35,189 nt of DNA from Candidatus Thorarchaeota archaeon (lineage in GTDB: Archaea; Asgardarchaeota; Thorarchaeia; Thorarchaeales; Thorarchaeaceae), in the NCBI GenBank assembly GCA_030593165.1, contig JAUVHR010000004.1, positions 1 through 35,189 on the forward strand, given 5' to 3'. Shown here in pieces: positions 24,808 to 33,324 of the stretch. Within the stretch, counting starts at the first letter, position 1. Each line of letters starts with the position of its first letter. The notes beneath the pieces are model-generated. The model had not been told where the DNA came from, did not search any database, and saw nothing but the letters and a program-made list of their open reading frames with translations. The position numbers and the translations under genes were made by a program.

Positions 24808-24942
24808 GTCAAAAACCTCGATACAGGTTATTTACTAGGTTAAGATTGCACGAGTATTTGGGATATTAAGGCTAATGTGGATGGTATCCTACTAGCTTCA
24901 CAAATTCAGTAGAATCCGTTGACTGTTGGTGGTGTAGTAAGT

Positions 24943-24950
24943 CATATAAC
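24943..24950 (+). promoter_or_regulatory. Candidate TATA box of glyA
   Basis: CATATAAC lies about 55 bases upstream of the TTG start, with the AAAGGAGG ribosome-binding site (24986-24993) between. Base content fits an archaeal TATA box with a leader of about 25-30 bases. Confidence 0.35.
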
Positions 24951-25001
24951 GAAGCCTTTCTCAGGCGCAGTCATCTTCTGGGTTCAAAGGAGGCCCGTCG
25001 T

Positions 25002-26324
25002 TTGAGCGATCATAAAAAAACCTACGATGAAATCTTCGACCTGCTTGAGAAGCATGATAACTGGATGAGAAACACAATCAATCTCATTGCCTCGGAGAAT
25101 GTTAGCTCCCCTGCTGTGAGGTCTGCTATAGTCAGTGACTTTCGAGACCGCTATGCAGAGGGATGGCCTGGCGAGAGGGTTTACGCGGGGTGCAAGTTCA
25201 TCGATGAGGTTGAGATAATCTGTATGAATCTTGCAAAGGAACTGTACAATGCAGAATTTGCTGATGTTCGACCAGTATCTGGTGTCGTTGCAAACTTGAT
25301 GATGTACACCGCAGCTATGGCACCAGGAGAGAGGATGATGGCGCTCTCAATTGCACATGGTGGACACATCTCTCATGCTAGAAAGAACCTAGGTGGTACT
25401 GCAGGTGCCATACGAGGCCACAAGGTCCAGAACTGGGTCTTTAACGACGAGGATTTCAATATTGATGTAGATGCTAGCCTTGCAAAGATTAGGAAACTCC
25501 AAGATAAGGGAGATGAGATCAAGTTTCTCCTCTTTGGTGGCAGTGTCTTTCCATTCCCACACCCGATGAAAGAATTCAGAGAGATTGCTGATGAGTTTGA
25601 CATTATTATTGGATACGATTCAGCTCATGTTTGCGGATTGATAGCCTCAGGCCGTTTTCAAGATCCCCTGAGAGAAGGTGCAGATATGGTAACGCTCTCA
25701 ACTCATAAGACACTATTTGGTCCACAGCATGGAGTTGTCCTAAGCACTGAGAAGTTTGCAGATGCCATTAAACGGGCTGCTTTTCCAGGAATGATGAGTA
25801 ATCATCACCTTCACAATGTGGCTGGTCTAGCTGTTGCCTTTGCCGAGATGATGGAGTTTGGTAAGGACTACACAGGTCAGATTCTCAAGAACGCTCGGGC
25901 TCTTGCACAGTCTTTGCATGAACGTGGATTCAAAGTTATTGCAGAGCACCTAGGTTTCACAGAGTCCCATACACTACTTGTCGATATAACTGAAACACCT
26001 CTGCAACATGGTAATGTTCTTGAAGAGAGGTTGGAAGATGCCAATATTATCATTAACAGGAATCTTCTACCATGGGATAAGAAGCGTGGTAGAGATTACA
26101 AGACTCCTGGTGGTATTCGTCTAGGAACTAGTGAAACAACCAGACTAGGAATGAAGGAATCTGAGATGGATGCCGTTGCAGAGTTCATTACTAGGGTTGT
26201 GATGAAGGAAGAAGATGTCAAGAAAGTGGCAGCAGATGTTTCAGAGTTCAAGAAGGACTATCAGAAAGTTCACTATGCATTCGATACTGAAACTGAAGCA
26301 TACGCTCATCTAAGATTCAAGTAG
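25002..26324 (+). CDS. glyA: Serine hydroxymethyltransferase
   Basis: A 440-residue PLP enzyme that interconverts serine and glycine while charging a one-carbon carrier (folate or a pterin analogue). Clear family segments: NLIASENVSSPAVR near residue 27, YAEGWPGERVYAGC (51-64), an HGGHISH motif (119-125) and YDSAHVCG. The PLP-binding lysine is Lys236 in LSTHKTLFGPQHG. Length matches archaeal GlyA (about 430). The start is TTG at 25002, supported by a perfect AAAGGAGG nine bases upstream. Confidence 0.95.
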   Translation: MSDHKKTYDEIFDLLEKHDNWMRNTINLIASENVSSPAVRSAIVSDFRDRYAEGWPGERVYAGCKFIDEVEIICMNLAKELYNAEFADVRPVSGVVANLMMYTAAMAPGERMMALSIAHGGHISHARKNLGGTAGAIRGHKVQNWVFNDEDFNIDVDASLAKIRKLQDKGDEIKFLLFGGSVFPFPHPMKEFREIADEFDIIIGYDSAHVCGLIASGRFQDPLREGADMVTLSTHKTLFGPQHGVVLSTEKFADAIKRAAFPGMMSNHHLHNVAGLAVAFAEMMEFGKDYTGQILKNARALAQSLHERGFKVIAEHLGFTESHTLLVDITETPLQHGNVLEERLEDANIIINRNLLPWDKKRGRDYKTPGGIRLGTSETTRLGMKESEMDAVAEFITRVVMKEEDVKKVAADVSEFKKDYQKVHYAFDTETEAYAHLRFK

Positions 26325-26362
26325 AGCCCGCTGAATGACGGGTTCTCCAAGGGGACTAGAAA

Positions 26363-26659
26363 GTGAACATCAGTGAAGCCCAAGACCTCATTCGACGGAT
26401 ATACTTAGAGAGAGACAGAGAGAGAGGGATGGACCGGACTCTCCTTAGAACGTTCCAAGAACTCGCAGAACTCAGTGACACGATATCCAAAGGGAATCCT
26501 AGAAAGGATATAGAAAACGAGGTGGCTGACGTCTTTGCTTGGGTAATCTCTATTGCGAATCTCCTTGAGATGAATCTTGGAGAAGCACTTCTTAGCAAGT
26601 ATGATAATGTGTGTTCACGGTGTGGAAAGGTCCCCTGTGAGTGTATTGATAATCGATGA
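26363..26659 (+). CDS. MazG-like nucleotide pyrophosphohydrolase with C-terminal Cys cluster
   Basis: A 98-residue all-alpha NTP pyrophosphohydrolase-like protein. The metal-binding acidic residues appear as FQELAEL (Glu33, Glu36) and ENEVADVFAW (Glu53, Asp56), the ExxE...ExxD pattern. Members hydrolyse (d)NTPs to monophosphates for pool sanitation. After the helical domain comes a Cys-rich tail (Cys84, Cys87, Cys92, Cys94) that could bind zinc, which most MazG proteins lack. The GTG start lies 38 bases after glyA, so it may be cotranscribed with it. Confidence 0.75.
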   Translation: MNISEAQDLIRRIYLERDRERGMDRTLLRTFQELAELSDTISKGNPRKDIENEVADVFAWVISIANLLEMNLGEALLSKYDNVCSRCGKVPCECIDNR

Positions 26660-26713
26660 CACGCCAATTGAGCTTTATCAATCACGATTAATATCCTACT
26701 GTGTCACAGTATT

Positions 26714-26718
26714 GGAGG
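26714..26718 (+). promoter_or_regulatory. Ribosome-binding site deciding the GNAT start
   Basis: GGAGG lies eight bases before TTG 26727. The frame is open for another 150 bases upstream, but that part overlaps the MazG-like gene and is not GNAT-like. Confidence 0.55.
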
Positions 26719-26726
26719 AATGTTTC

Positions 26727-27203
26727 TTGAAAAACCCAGAAATCAAAATCGAGGCAGCCGAGGGAGAAGATCTAGATGAGATTCTGGCGCTGGTGAATGT
26801 TGTCAATAAGGAGAAGTTCATAGAGATAATCCCGCAAGAGCACTGGTATGAACCCTTTCTCACTAGAAAGCAGCTGGACCATATGGCGACATTCATGGAG
26901 TTCTACATTTTCCGAAAGGTTAGTGATATTGTTGCAGTTGGGTCGTTTGGTATAAGGGATAATGGCATTCCTTGGATTCCATTAATGTATGTGAGGTCCG
27001 ATTTGCAGCGGCGGGGTATTGGTTCTGCTTTTATGGTGTATCTTGAACAATTAGCAAGGGAAGCAGGTCATACAAGAGTGCAGCTAGAAACCGACCTTGC
27101 GGCTACGTGGGCTGTGAGCTTCTATGAGAGACATGGGTATGTCATCATTGAGAAGATAGAGAACCCTTGGGGATACAATATCTGGATGGAAAAGGGATTG
27201 TAA
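26727..27203 (+). CDS. GNAT-family N-acetyltransferase
   Basis: A 158-residue acetyltransferase. The acetyl-CoA binding motif A is VRSDLQRRGIGSAFMVYLEQLA (RRGIGS loop). It is preceded by strand 4 (IPWIPLMYV) and followed by VQLETDLAATWAVSFYERHGY, the usual motif B. The substrate is unknown. The C-terminal residues NPWGYNIWMEKGL are encoded by DNA that recurs twice downstream (28642-28670 and 30987-31002). The start is TTG 26727, chosen by the GGAGG eight bases upstream. Confidence 0.85.
   Translation: MKNPEIKIEAAEGEDLDEILALVNVVNKEKFIEIIPQEHWYEPFLTRKQLDHMATFMEFYIFRKVSDIVAVGSFGIRDNGIPWIPLMYVRSDLQRRGIGSAFMVYLEQLAREAGHTRVQLETDLAATWAVSFYERHGYVIIEKIENPWGYNIWMEKGL
27171..27200 (+). repeat. GNAT-tail direct repeat, copy A (in gene)
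   Basis: This is the last 30 bases of the intact GNAT gene. It matches 28642-28670 with two substitutions and one deleted base, and its last 16 bases before the stop (27184-27199) match 30987-31002 exactly. Confidence 0.75.
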
Positions 27204-27242
27204 TCGAAGCAAGATACTAGATTCAGCTCGATGCTTTTATTA

Positions 27243-27347
27243 ATGACTGATTCTCAGTTTCAGCTTATAGCTATACTTGGACTCGGAGTTGGGTTTGGAG
27301 TGCTTCTATCAGTGATTGTGTTTGTTGTTCAGAGGAAGAGAGAATGA
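27243..27347 (+). CDS. Possible 34-residue single-span membrane protein
   Basis: ATG 27243 to TGA 27347 encodes a peptide with a short polar start (MTDSQFQ), one hydrophobic segment of about 22 residues containing a GLGVGFG glycine pattern, and a basic tail (QRKRE). This is a credible small membrane protein with the positive end inside. No ribosome-binding site is evident, and no family is recognised. Confidence 0.35.
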   Translation: MTDSQFQLIAILGLGVGFGVLLSVIVFVVQRKRE

Positions 27348-27424
27348 TGCGAGATGGTGCAGCAGGGAAACAGGAAGATGAGAATAGAAATACATCTATT
27401 CCCTAGATTGCTTCGAGTTTTATT

Positions 27425-28564
27425 TCATACAGAATCAATTATGGTTACCTTATCTCCAGGGAATAAAATGAGGTCTTGGTTAGTAGTGGGGTAGTCAAAA
27501 TACGTAATTCGAACACTTGCGGAATCTTTGAAATCAAGGCCCATTAGATCTAATTGTAGAAACTCCTCGACTGTTTTTGGATTACTTGCCTGATATAATC
27601 TCAGGTCCCTAATAACATCACCAAACCTAACCTGTTGAATTGTTCGAACAAATGTAATTCCTCTTGGTTCTGTATGAGATGCAAAGCTTGCATCTAGTGG
27701 AATGAATAATTCTTTTCCATCCAAATTTCGAATGGGATTATCCATACCGTTAATCTCAATGCTCCCATCCTCAATTACCTGCAATGCTTCTAGAAGAAAC
27801 TCAGTTTTATATCCTGATTCATGTAACTTTACACTGAATTTTCTTACTGCATTAAAATCCTTATTATAAAGAAGCATCCTGAGCTTAAGTGTCAGTACTG
27901 CAATATTGTCAGAATGTTTCTTTAGCAGTTTATCGATTTTTTTCTTTGCTGTTTTCATTGATTTCTTTTCACGATAATATGGATAGGATAGAAGACATCT
28001 GACTGTGAATATTTCTGCATCGAGTGGGTCCTGTGCTATTCTAGCTGCCTCATCGAATAGACTTGCAGCTAACGGTATTTGACCGCTATCTAAGAGTAAT
28101 TTTCCTTTTGTCATAAGCGAATCATATTTGCCTAGCTCAAAATTATTTTTCTTAGCGAACGTAATATATTCGAAACCGTTTCGAAGCAGTCCGGCAATAT
28201 TCTTCCATGAAGCTTTTGAAGCAAAATGATCCATCATAATTACATGCCGATATACCCATATAGCAGCACCATGGTTCTTGGTTTTTACTAATAAAACTCC
28301 TAGATCATTCCAAGTCACTGCTGCATAACCTTGATCGGGATTAATCCTGAGTGATTGCATGAAGTGAGATATTGCAGCATCAATGTCATCTTTTTGAATA
28401 GATATATGCCCTTTTGTATACAAAACCATTGCATGCTCTATTGAGGTCAATTTTGCTTTTCTTGAGTCAATTTGTTGCAATATCTGTTCTGCTTGATCTG
28501 TTTCATTCGCCTGTATTAGTTTGAGAGCCATTAGACATAGCAACTTGGGATCTTCATTGTTCAT
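27425..28564 (-). CDS. TPR-repeat protein
   Basis: A 379-residue protein whose first 240 residues are tetratricopeptide-like helical repeats. Recognisable units are ALKLIQANETDQAEQILQQI, HAMVLYTKGHISIQKDD, AVTWNDLGVLLVKTKNHGAA and MTKGKLLLDSGQIPLAASLFDEA. The last 100 residues are a different, beta-rich domain ending in LILFPGDKVTIIDSV, of unknown type. There is no signal peptide, so it is probably a cytoplasmic scaffold. Base composition is more AT-rich than in the housekeeping genes. It is leftward and lies between GNAT-tail repeats A and B. Confidence 0.7.
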   Translation of the reverse strand: MNNEDPKLLCLMALKLIQANETDQAEQILQQIDSRKAKLTSIEHAMVLYTKGHISIQKDDIDAAISHFMQSLRINPDQGYAAVTWNDLGVLLVKTKNHGAAIWVYRHVIMMDHFASKASWKNIAGLLRNGFEYITFAKKNNFELGKYDSLMTKGKLLLDSGQIPLAASLFDEAARIAQDPLDAEIFTVRCLLSYPYYREKKSMKTAKKKIDKLLKKHSDNIAVLTLKLRMLLYNKDFNAVRKFSVKLHESGYKTEFLLEALQVIEDGSIEINGMDNPIRNLDGKELFIPLDASFASHTEPRGITFVRTIQQVRFGDVIRDLRLYQASNPKTVEEFLQLDLMGLDFKDSASVRITYFDYPTTNQDLILFPGDKVTIIDSV

Positions 28565-28641
28565 AGTATGGACGCTCGGAAGAGTGTTTAGAATCGTATC
28601 ACTGAAATCTGCAAATCTCCCTGAATATATACCCTCCCGTG

Positions 28642-28670
28642 GGATATAATGTCTGGATGGAAAAGGGTTG
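28642..28670 (+). repeat. GNAT-tail direct repeat, copy B (gene remnant)
   Basis: It reads in the GNAT frame as GYNVWMEKG then stop. Its differences from copy A are one silent change, one Ile-to-Val change and a one-base deletion. It has no GNAT-like coding sequence upstream. It sits 14 bases from the end of the 765-residue gene. Confidence 0.65.
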
Positions 28671-28683
28671 ATGTGAATTTGTC

Positions 28684-30981
28684 TTATTCTTCATCGTTTT
28701 CGATTTCTTTTCGAAGTTGATGAATCAAAGTCTGCTCGATATACTTAGGGTCTGCAAGCCGTATCATCCGTTTCCGATTCTTTAGGAACTGTTGAGTAGT
28801 TGTAAGGAATGCTATGATGATGCTTGGTATAAGTACTCCAAAAGAGAACCCTCCCAGAAACGGGATGATCACAGATGAGTCCGAGTCATCTGCAGGAGTA
28901 ATTGATGTAGGAACTGGAGCTATCTTCGTAGGCTCAAGAATCCAAAACCCAAAGGCACCTGCCGCTCGATAGATACATCCTGTTACAGAATCAATAATCA
29001 GATCCCCAGGTTCACTATCCTCCATATCATGATTTTCATATTCGTATATCAAGGTTGGAGCCATTATGGAACTAACCTTGTAAAGACCACCTCTCTCATC
29101 GATATCAAACAATGTTACATGTGTGGAATTAGCAGCACATAGAATGTCTTCATGCACATCAAACACATCTGCTTGAAAAGACGTAGCTGATAGGTATTCA
29201 AGCGACACCGGTTCGAATGGACTTGTATGAATCTTATAGAAGTAGAAGCCAGCTCCAGCGAGAATGATTACGAGGTCATTGACAACCCTCATCATTTGGC
29301 ATTCACTTGGGAAATCGACTTGGATTGTTGAGTTGTCTAGAGTTTCTAAATTGATAACAAAGAAACTATCGGCAGAACAAGCGTAGTAGATGCCATCCGC
29401 TATATCGCGTAGGATGTACCATCTATCTATACTGAGCAATCCTGTCCTCTCAATTTGCATGCCTGTCCAATTTACACTCCATCGGTATAATGTCATACGA
29501 GAAGAACCAGACCAAAACAGACCGTAAAGAGAGTTATTGTATCCAATCATCTCAAACGATGGGTGGCGATAATGGTCCAGGGTTGATTGATATGCTACCA
29601 TCCGGGGAGAGTCCATATAGATGGGTTCTGTTCGATTCGAGTAAAACACCTTTCCATTGAGTTGAATTAGATTCTTGAAATCGCCAATCACAGGGGGAAA
29701 TGCCTTGTGTACAACTGGATATCCCCAGGTCCTTTTGGCTGGTGGGACATTGAATCCAAAAGCAGGCCAAACAATCGAGTCTTCAACATCATGAGCCACA
29801 GCTACATCAGTCACATAGCCCTCATAGTGAATCCTAGACACCAAAGCAGGTTCAACGTCGTCTATACTCCACCAGTCAATATAGTTGCAGCCAATATCCA
29901 CGAACCCTTCAACACTATAGGAAATTCTACGAGTACTTTCTACAACTCGCTGAAACTCAGGTGTGTCGAAACGCCCAATGAAAGTTATGTTATTGGAATC
30001 AGAAACTTGGAGAGCGATAAATCCTGAATATGGATGAGGACTTGTAAGCGACCATGTTCGCAGGTATAGGATTTCCCTGCCCCATGCGACTGTGCTGCCT
30101 CCAAGGTCATAAAACGACTTTAGAATTCGAAATGATCCATCGGTCTTGATTGTGGAAACATCGCCAATCAGAAGGTCCGGCTCAAACCAATCATTCCACC
30201 CCCACCATGCAATCAGATTCCCTTTCAACTCCATCCATCGTGGAAAATACCACGAGAAGATATAGCTTGACACAGGGGGTTCGTCCGTCTCGCTTCTATT
30301 CCAGAACACCCTCTGGTGAAGCCCGGACGTGATGATACAAGACATGTCAATCGAAAAAACGGTACATTCCATTGTCAGGTCCAAAGTGATATTGGTTGAG
30401 TTAATCTCGAACAACTGCAAACGTTCTTCTTGGACATCCCATGCTCCTATGAAGTCATCTCCAAACTCTACCTTTTCCCATTCTCCATGTTGAATCATAT
30501 CTAGAAATTCAATCTCACCTGATTCATGAATCCGGAGATATGCCAGTCCTTGCGGCAAGAGTGCCACTGCACCATATCCATCTTCTCTTACTTCGATTTC
30601 CTTTGTCAACGAAGGAAGTCGTAGTTTGCTGACTAAATGATATGATGAAGTTCGAACCTCAACAGAATCGAGAAGCAAAACAACAAGCCATTGTTTGTAG
30701 GGAACAGCATCTGATGGACACCCACCTGATTGGTTTGTTATTCTCAAGTCGGAGGATTGAAACTCATTTGTTCGGATGCCATCCTTGAAATCATGTAGCA
30801 TGCTATGAGTTGCGAGGATTGGAACAGGTCGACATGCTGAAACTAATAATGATGCCATTAGTACAACAGCGATGGACCTGATCAACAGAGTCACCTTGAG
30901 TAAGTACTCAGATAAGATAGATGACAGGGTTATGGTTGTTCTGTTGTGTTTGAATGCACAATGAGAATGCATGTCATGCAA
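28684..30981 (-). CDS. Large extracytoplasmic beta-rich protein with C-terminal membrane anchor
   Basis: A 765-residue protein. A hydrophobic segment near residues 28-50 (LLKVTLLIRSIAVVLMASLLVSA) looks like a signal peptide preceded by an over-long N terminus, so the true start may be internal. The next 640 residues are beta-rich with many Trp and Ser-Asp turns, such as DIADGIYYACS and DVFDVHEDILCAAN. These fit a beta-propeller of WD40- or LVIVD-like character. A C-terminal membrane helix (about 705-727) precedes a basic cytoplasmic tail. Expected location: anchored to the outer face of the membrane. Function is unknown, perhaps surface binding. The gene fills the space between repeats B and C. 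Confidence 0.6.
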   Translation of the reverse strand: MHDMHSHCAFKHNRTTITLSSILSEYLLKVTLLIRSIAVVLMASLLVSACRPVPILATHSMLHDFKDGIRTNEFQSSDLRITNQSGGCPSDAVPYKQWLVVLLLDSVEVRTSSYHLVSKLRLPSLTKEIEVREDGYGAVALLPQGLAYLRIHESGEIEFLDMIQHGEWEKVEFGDDFIGAWDVQEERLQLFEINSTNITLDLTMECTVFSIDMSCIITSGLHQRVFWNRSETDEPPVSSYIFSWYFPRWMELKGNLIAWWGWNDWFEPDLLIGDVSTIKTDGSFRILKSFYDLGGSTVAWGREILYLRTWSLTSPHPYSGFIALQVSDSNNITFIGRFDTPEFQRVVESTRRISYSVEGFVDIGCNYIDWWSIDDVEPALVSRIHYEGYVTDVAVAHDVEDSIVWPAFGFNVPPAKRTWGYPVVHKAFPPVIGDFKNLIQLNGKVFYSNRTEPIYMDSPRMVAYQSTLDHYRHPSFEMIGYNNSLYGLFWSGSSRMTLYRWSVNWTGMQIERTGLLSIDRWYILRDIADGIYYACSADSFFVINLETLDNSTIQVDFPSECQMMRVVNDLVIILAGAGFYFYKIHTSPFEPVSLEYLSATSFQADVFDVHEDILCAANSTHVTLFDIDERGGLYKVSSIMAPTLIYEYENHDMEDSEPGDLIIDSVTGCIYRAAGAFGFWILEPTKIAPVPTSITPADDSDSSVIIPFLGGFSFGVLIPSIIIAFLTTTQQFLKNRKRMIRLADPKYIEQTLIHQLRKEIENDEE

Positions 30982-30986
30982 TGACA

Positions 30987-31002
30987 GGATGGAAAAGGGA
31001 TT
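30987..31002 (+). repeat. GNAT-tail direct repeat, copy C (gene remnant)
   Basis: GGATGGAAAAGGGATT is identical to bases 27184-27199. In the GNAT frame it encodes MEKGL followed by Thr and a stop. It begins only a few bases beyond the start codon of the leftward 765-residue gene. Confidence 0.55.
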
Positions 31003-31138
31003 AACCTAGGTACATTTGCTCTTGCAACGGTATCATTTCGAAGAAACCTCGGCTATTGATTTGGTGCGTTTCGATTAGATTTCAGTTTCTGCATCCAGAT
31101 TTGAAGGAGCTCAAAAGGCTTGATCACGACAATATCAT

Positions 31139-32722
31139 GTGAAGATGTGGTTTCCGGAGATCAACGGTATCAAGATTGAGTCCTATGATATGCTTGAAGA
31201 GGTCATTAGACGTGATGCTTCGGAGTTCCTCTTGCGCTCAGATGCTCCAAGGCTGCTCGAGCTTGCGAAGTTACATCTCCGTCTGTTCTGCGAATATCAC
31301 GATAAGGAATTCATTCCCCGTGGAACAATTGCACGCCTGTCAAAGGAAACTGGAACCTCTCCCACCACTCTGAAGAGATGGCTCCTTCAGGGCGCTAGAC
31401 CCCGCATGTACTACTGGCTTGGTATGGCCCCAATTCACGAGAGGAAGGAGAAGGTAGATAGAATTCTGACTGGGCTGAATGGTGCAACCAATACAGAGGA
31501 AGTGAGGCGCCGATTTAGCAAGCTCTATTCCGGTGAAGAGAGGGTAGGTGCATCCACTCACAGTAAGAACCATGATTACACCGAGAAGTTCTTTCTCTTT
31601 CTGAAGGAATATCTGAGTGGAGGCATCATCAAGGATATTGCTCGGAAGCTAAAGGTCGGACATACTACTGCTTCAGAATGGCTTCGTGGATCACAGCTGC
31701 CTACTGAGGTCAAGTTCGCATCGTTGATCCCTGCTGAAACTCCTTCTGATGATTGGAAGTGGTTGCCTCTACGGCTGAACAGTCAGTTGAATATTCCAGA
31801 GGACTTCATTCAGGTGCCTGTGGAGGTTTCTTCGCCGGAGGATATTCTTGATGTTCTGAAGCAATTGGAATCCCTGACTACTCCAGAGATGGCTGAATAC
31901 GAGTCGCAGTTCGGAGATATATCCGACCCTATTGCATTCATGTACCTACTGGGACTCATCATTGCTGACGGGGGTTTCGTTTCTGATACTAGTTGGTCTT
32001 CACGAGTGAAACTATTCGCCAGCAAGAAGTACAACTGGAGCAAGACCCTTGGTGAGGCTTTCTGTTATGCAATGGGGAGAATCGGTATTTCAGCAGACCG
32101 GAAATCCGACTCAGTTCGTGTTAGACATGGTAGAACCCAAGTGTGCCGTGTTTGGTCTAGTGAAGCAAGCCCGTTGTTCATGTGGATGAAGAAGACAATG
32201 TTGGGATTAGATGCCAGCACGGTGAAGAAAGAGAATAAGATTCATGCAGATTGGATTCTACAGATGCCTCGTGAATGGAGAGTATCATTTATTCAGGGGC
32301 TTGCGGATGGGGATGGATACGCATCGTTCAGCACATCTACAGTAGCTATTGCAACAGCAACGAATCAAATACTTTTCAATAGAATTCTAACATCTCTTGA
32401 AATTCGATCCAGTATTGAATCCACCAAGGTTAGAATCCGAAGACATGCTGATATTATGCGAGCTAAGGAACTACCTTTTTTCAAACACGCTACTGGTAGA
32501 CAAGACAGATTGAACAATTTGAGCAAGATGATTAAACTGACTAAGACGAAACGAGGAAAGCTCACAACAGCAGATTTCAAACTCGTACTAGAATTATCCT
32601 CAAAGGGGTATTCACCAGGTCAGATTTCTGAAACACTATGGTATGAATACGGAATATCTCGTACAACTGCAAGTATTGAAGGAATTCTACGGCGGAGAAA
32701 GGAAGCAAATTCGTTTGTGTAG
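31139..32722 (+). CDS. Free-standing LAGLIDADG homing-endonuclease-like protein with HTH modules
   Basis: A 527-residue protein. Two LAGLIDADG helices are clear: LLGLIIADGGF (270-280) and FIQGLADGDGY (384-394), each ending with the catalytic acidic residue, separated by about 110 residues as in monomeric enzymes. Three helix-turn-helix-like segments surround them: IARLSKETGTSPTTLKRWL (64-82), IKDIARKLKVGHTTASEWL (164-182) and a C-terminal ISETLWYEYGISRTTASI. There are no intein splicing blocks and no host gene, so it is free-standing. It could cleave a specific DNA site or act as a WhiA-like transcription factor that reuses the fold. The GTG start is at 31139; ATG 31145 is equally possible. 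Confidence 0.75.
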   Translation: MKMWFPEINGIKIESYDMLEEVIRRDASEFLLRSDAPRLLELAKLHLRLFCEYHDKEFIPRGTIARLSKETGTSPTTLKRWLLQGARPRMYYWLGMAPIHERKEKVDRILTGLNGATNTEEVRRRFSKLYSGEERVGASTHSKNHDYTEKFFLFLKEYLSGGIIKDIARKLKVGHTTASEWLRGSQLPTEVKFASLIPAETPSDDWKWLPLRLNSQLNIPEDFIQVPVEVSSPEDILDVLKQLESLTTPEMAEYESQFGDISDPIAFMYLLGLIIADGGFVSDTSWSSRVKLFASKKYNWSKTLGEAFCYAMGRIGISADRKSDSVRVRHGRTQVCRVWSSEASPLFMWMKKTMLGLDASTVKKENKIHADWILQMPREWRVSFIQGLADGDGYASFSTSTVAIATATNQILFNRILTSLEIRSSIESTKVRIRRHADIMRAKELPFFKHATGRQDRLNNLSKMIKLTKTKRGKLTTADFKLVLELSSKGYSPGQISETLWYEYGISRTTASIEGILRRRKEANSFV

Positions 32723-32753
32723 ATTCCTTGCTGTGTTTTCATTGTAGCAGTAA

Positions 32754-33254
32754 TCATACATCAGGAAGTTCGATTGTTTTCCACTTGACTCTCTTCTCAT
32801 CAACAGCTCTCTTGATTCTTCGTTGATCAGCAGTCAATCGTCCACCCCCAGTTTTAACATCTGCAATAATTATCGTAATATCTTCGGATGATTTGTTTTC
32901 TCTAACTTGAGTGTAACCATCGAATATTATGTAATCCACAGGAGCCCCTAGAAAACGAGCGTCTGCAGGATTGTAGGGAAATACATCTCCCTTTAACAAA
33001 CTGATAATCTGTTCTGTTATTTTGCCCTTCACTGTTGCACGTTGTTGATCCGCGATTTCCTTTCTCAGTTTCTTTTCTTTAACAGCCCATTCCTTCTCAT
33101 ATCTTTCTTTCATCATATTCTCTTGACTATCTAGAAGGTCCTGTTGCTTTTTCACCATCTCAGTCTGATGTTGAACTTTGAGATTCAATATGTAATACAC
33201 AATCAACGCAATACAAAATCCAATTCCTAAGCCAAGAATTAAGAACTCCCACAT
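32754..33254 (-). CDS. Membrane-anchored nuclease related to archaeal Holliday junction resolvase (PF10107-like)
   Basis: A 166-residue protein in three parts: an N-terminal membrane helix (4-24), a charged coiled coil (25-75), and a C-terminal PD-(D/E)XK-like domain. The nuclease part shows APVDYIIFDG with Asp107, then IIIADVKTGGGRL with Asp132 and Lys134, and ends with RAVDEKRVKWKTIE. This matches the pattern of the family described as endonucleases distantly related to archaeal Holliday junction resolvases. The acidic residue is Asp where many members have Glu. It would act on DNA at the inner membrane face. The next gene upstream also carries a nuclease-like domain and reads in the same direction, 70 bases away. 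Confidence 0.75.
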   Translation of the reverse strand: MWEFLILGLGIGFCIALIVYYILNLKVQHQTEMVKKQQDLLDSQENMMKERYEKEWAVKEKKLRKEIADQQRATVKGKITEQIISLLKGDVFPYNPADARFLGAPVDYIIFDGYTQVRENKSSEDITIIIADVKTGGGRLTADQRRIKRAVDEKRVKWKTIELPDV

Positions 33255-33324
33255 CTTAAACGCAAACTCCCTTTCTTCAACTATTTCATTGCAATGTTAA
33301 TCAAGTGGAATAAGAAATATGAAT

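Noticed and set aside
24929-24937. GTGGTGTAG, complementary to the tail of the half-tRNA, a candidate leader of a 3' half.
   Set aside because: No anticodon loop, T arm or acceptor strand follows, and a 9-base match is not rare in 35 kb searched on both strands. It belongs to the glyA promoter region.
24970-25000. GGGTTCAAAGG resembling a T-arm loop, as a possible tRNA before glyA.
   Set aside because: The flanking bases cannot form a T stem, and AAAGGAGG is plainly the glyA ribosome-binding site.
31004-31140. Open frame of about 45 codons ending KELKRLDHDNIM before the LAGLIDADG gene.
   Set aside because: It has no start codon near its beginning and no recognisable homology. It could be a gene remnant, but the evidence is too thin.
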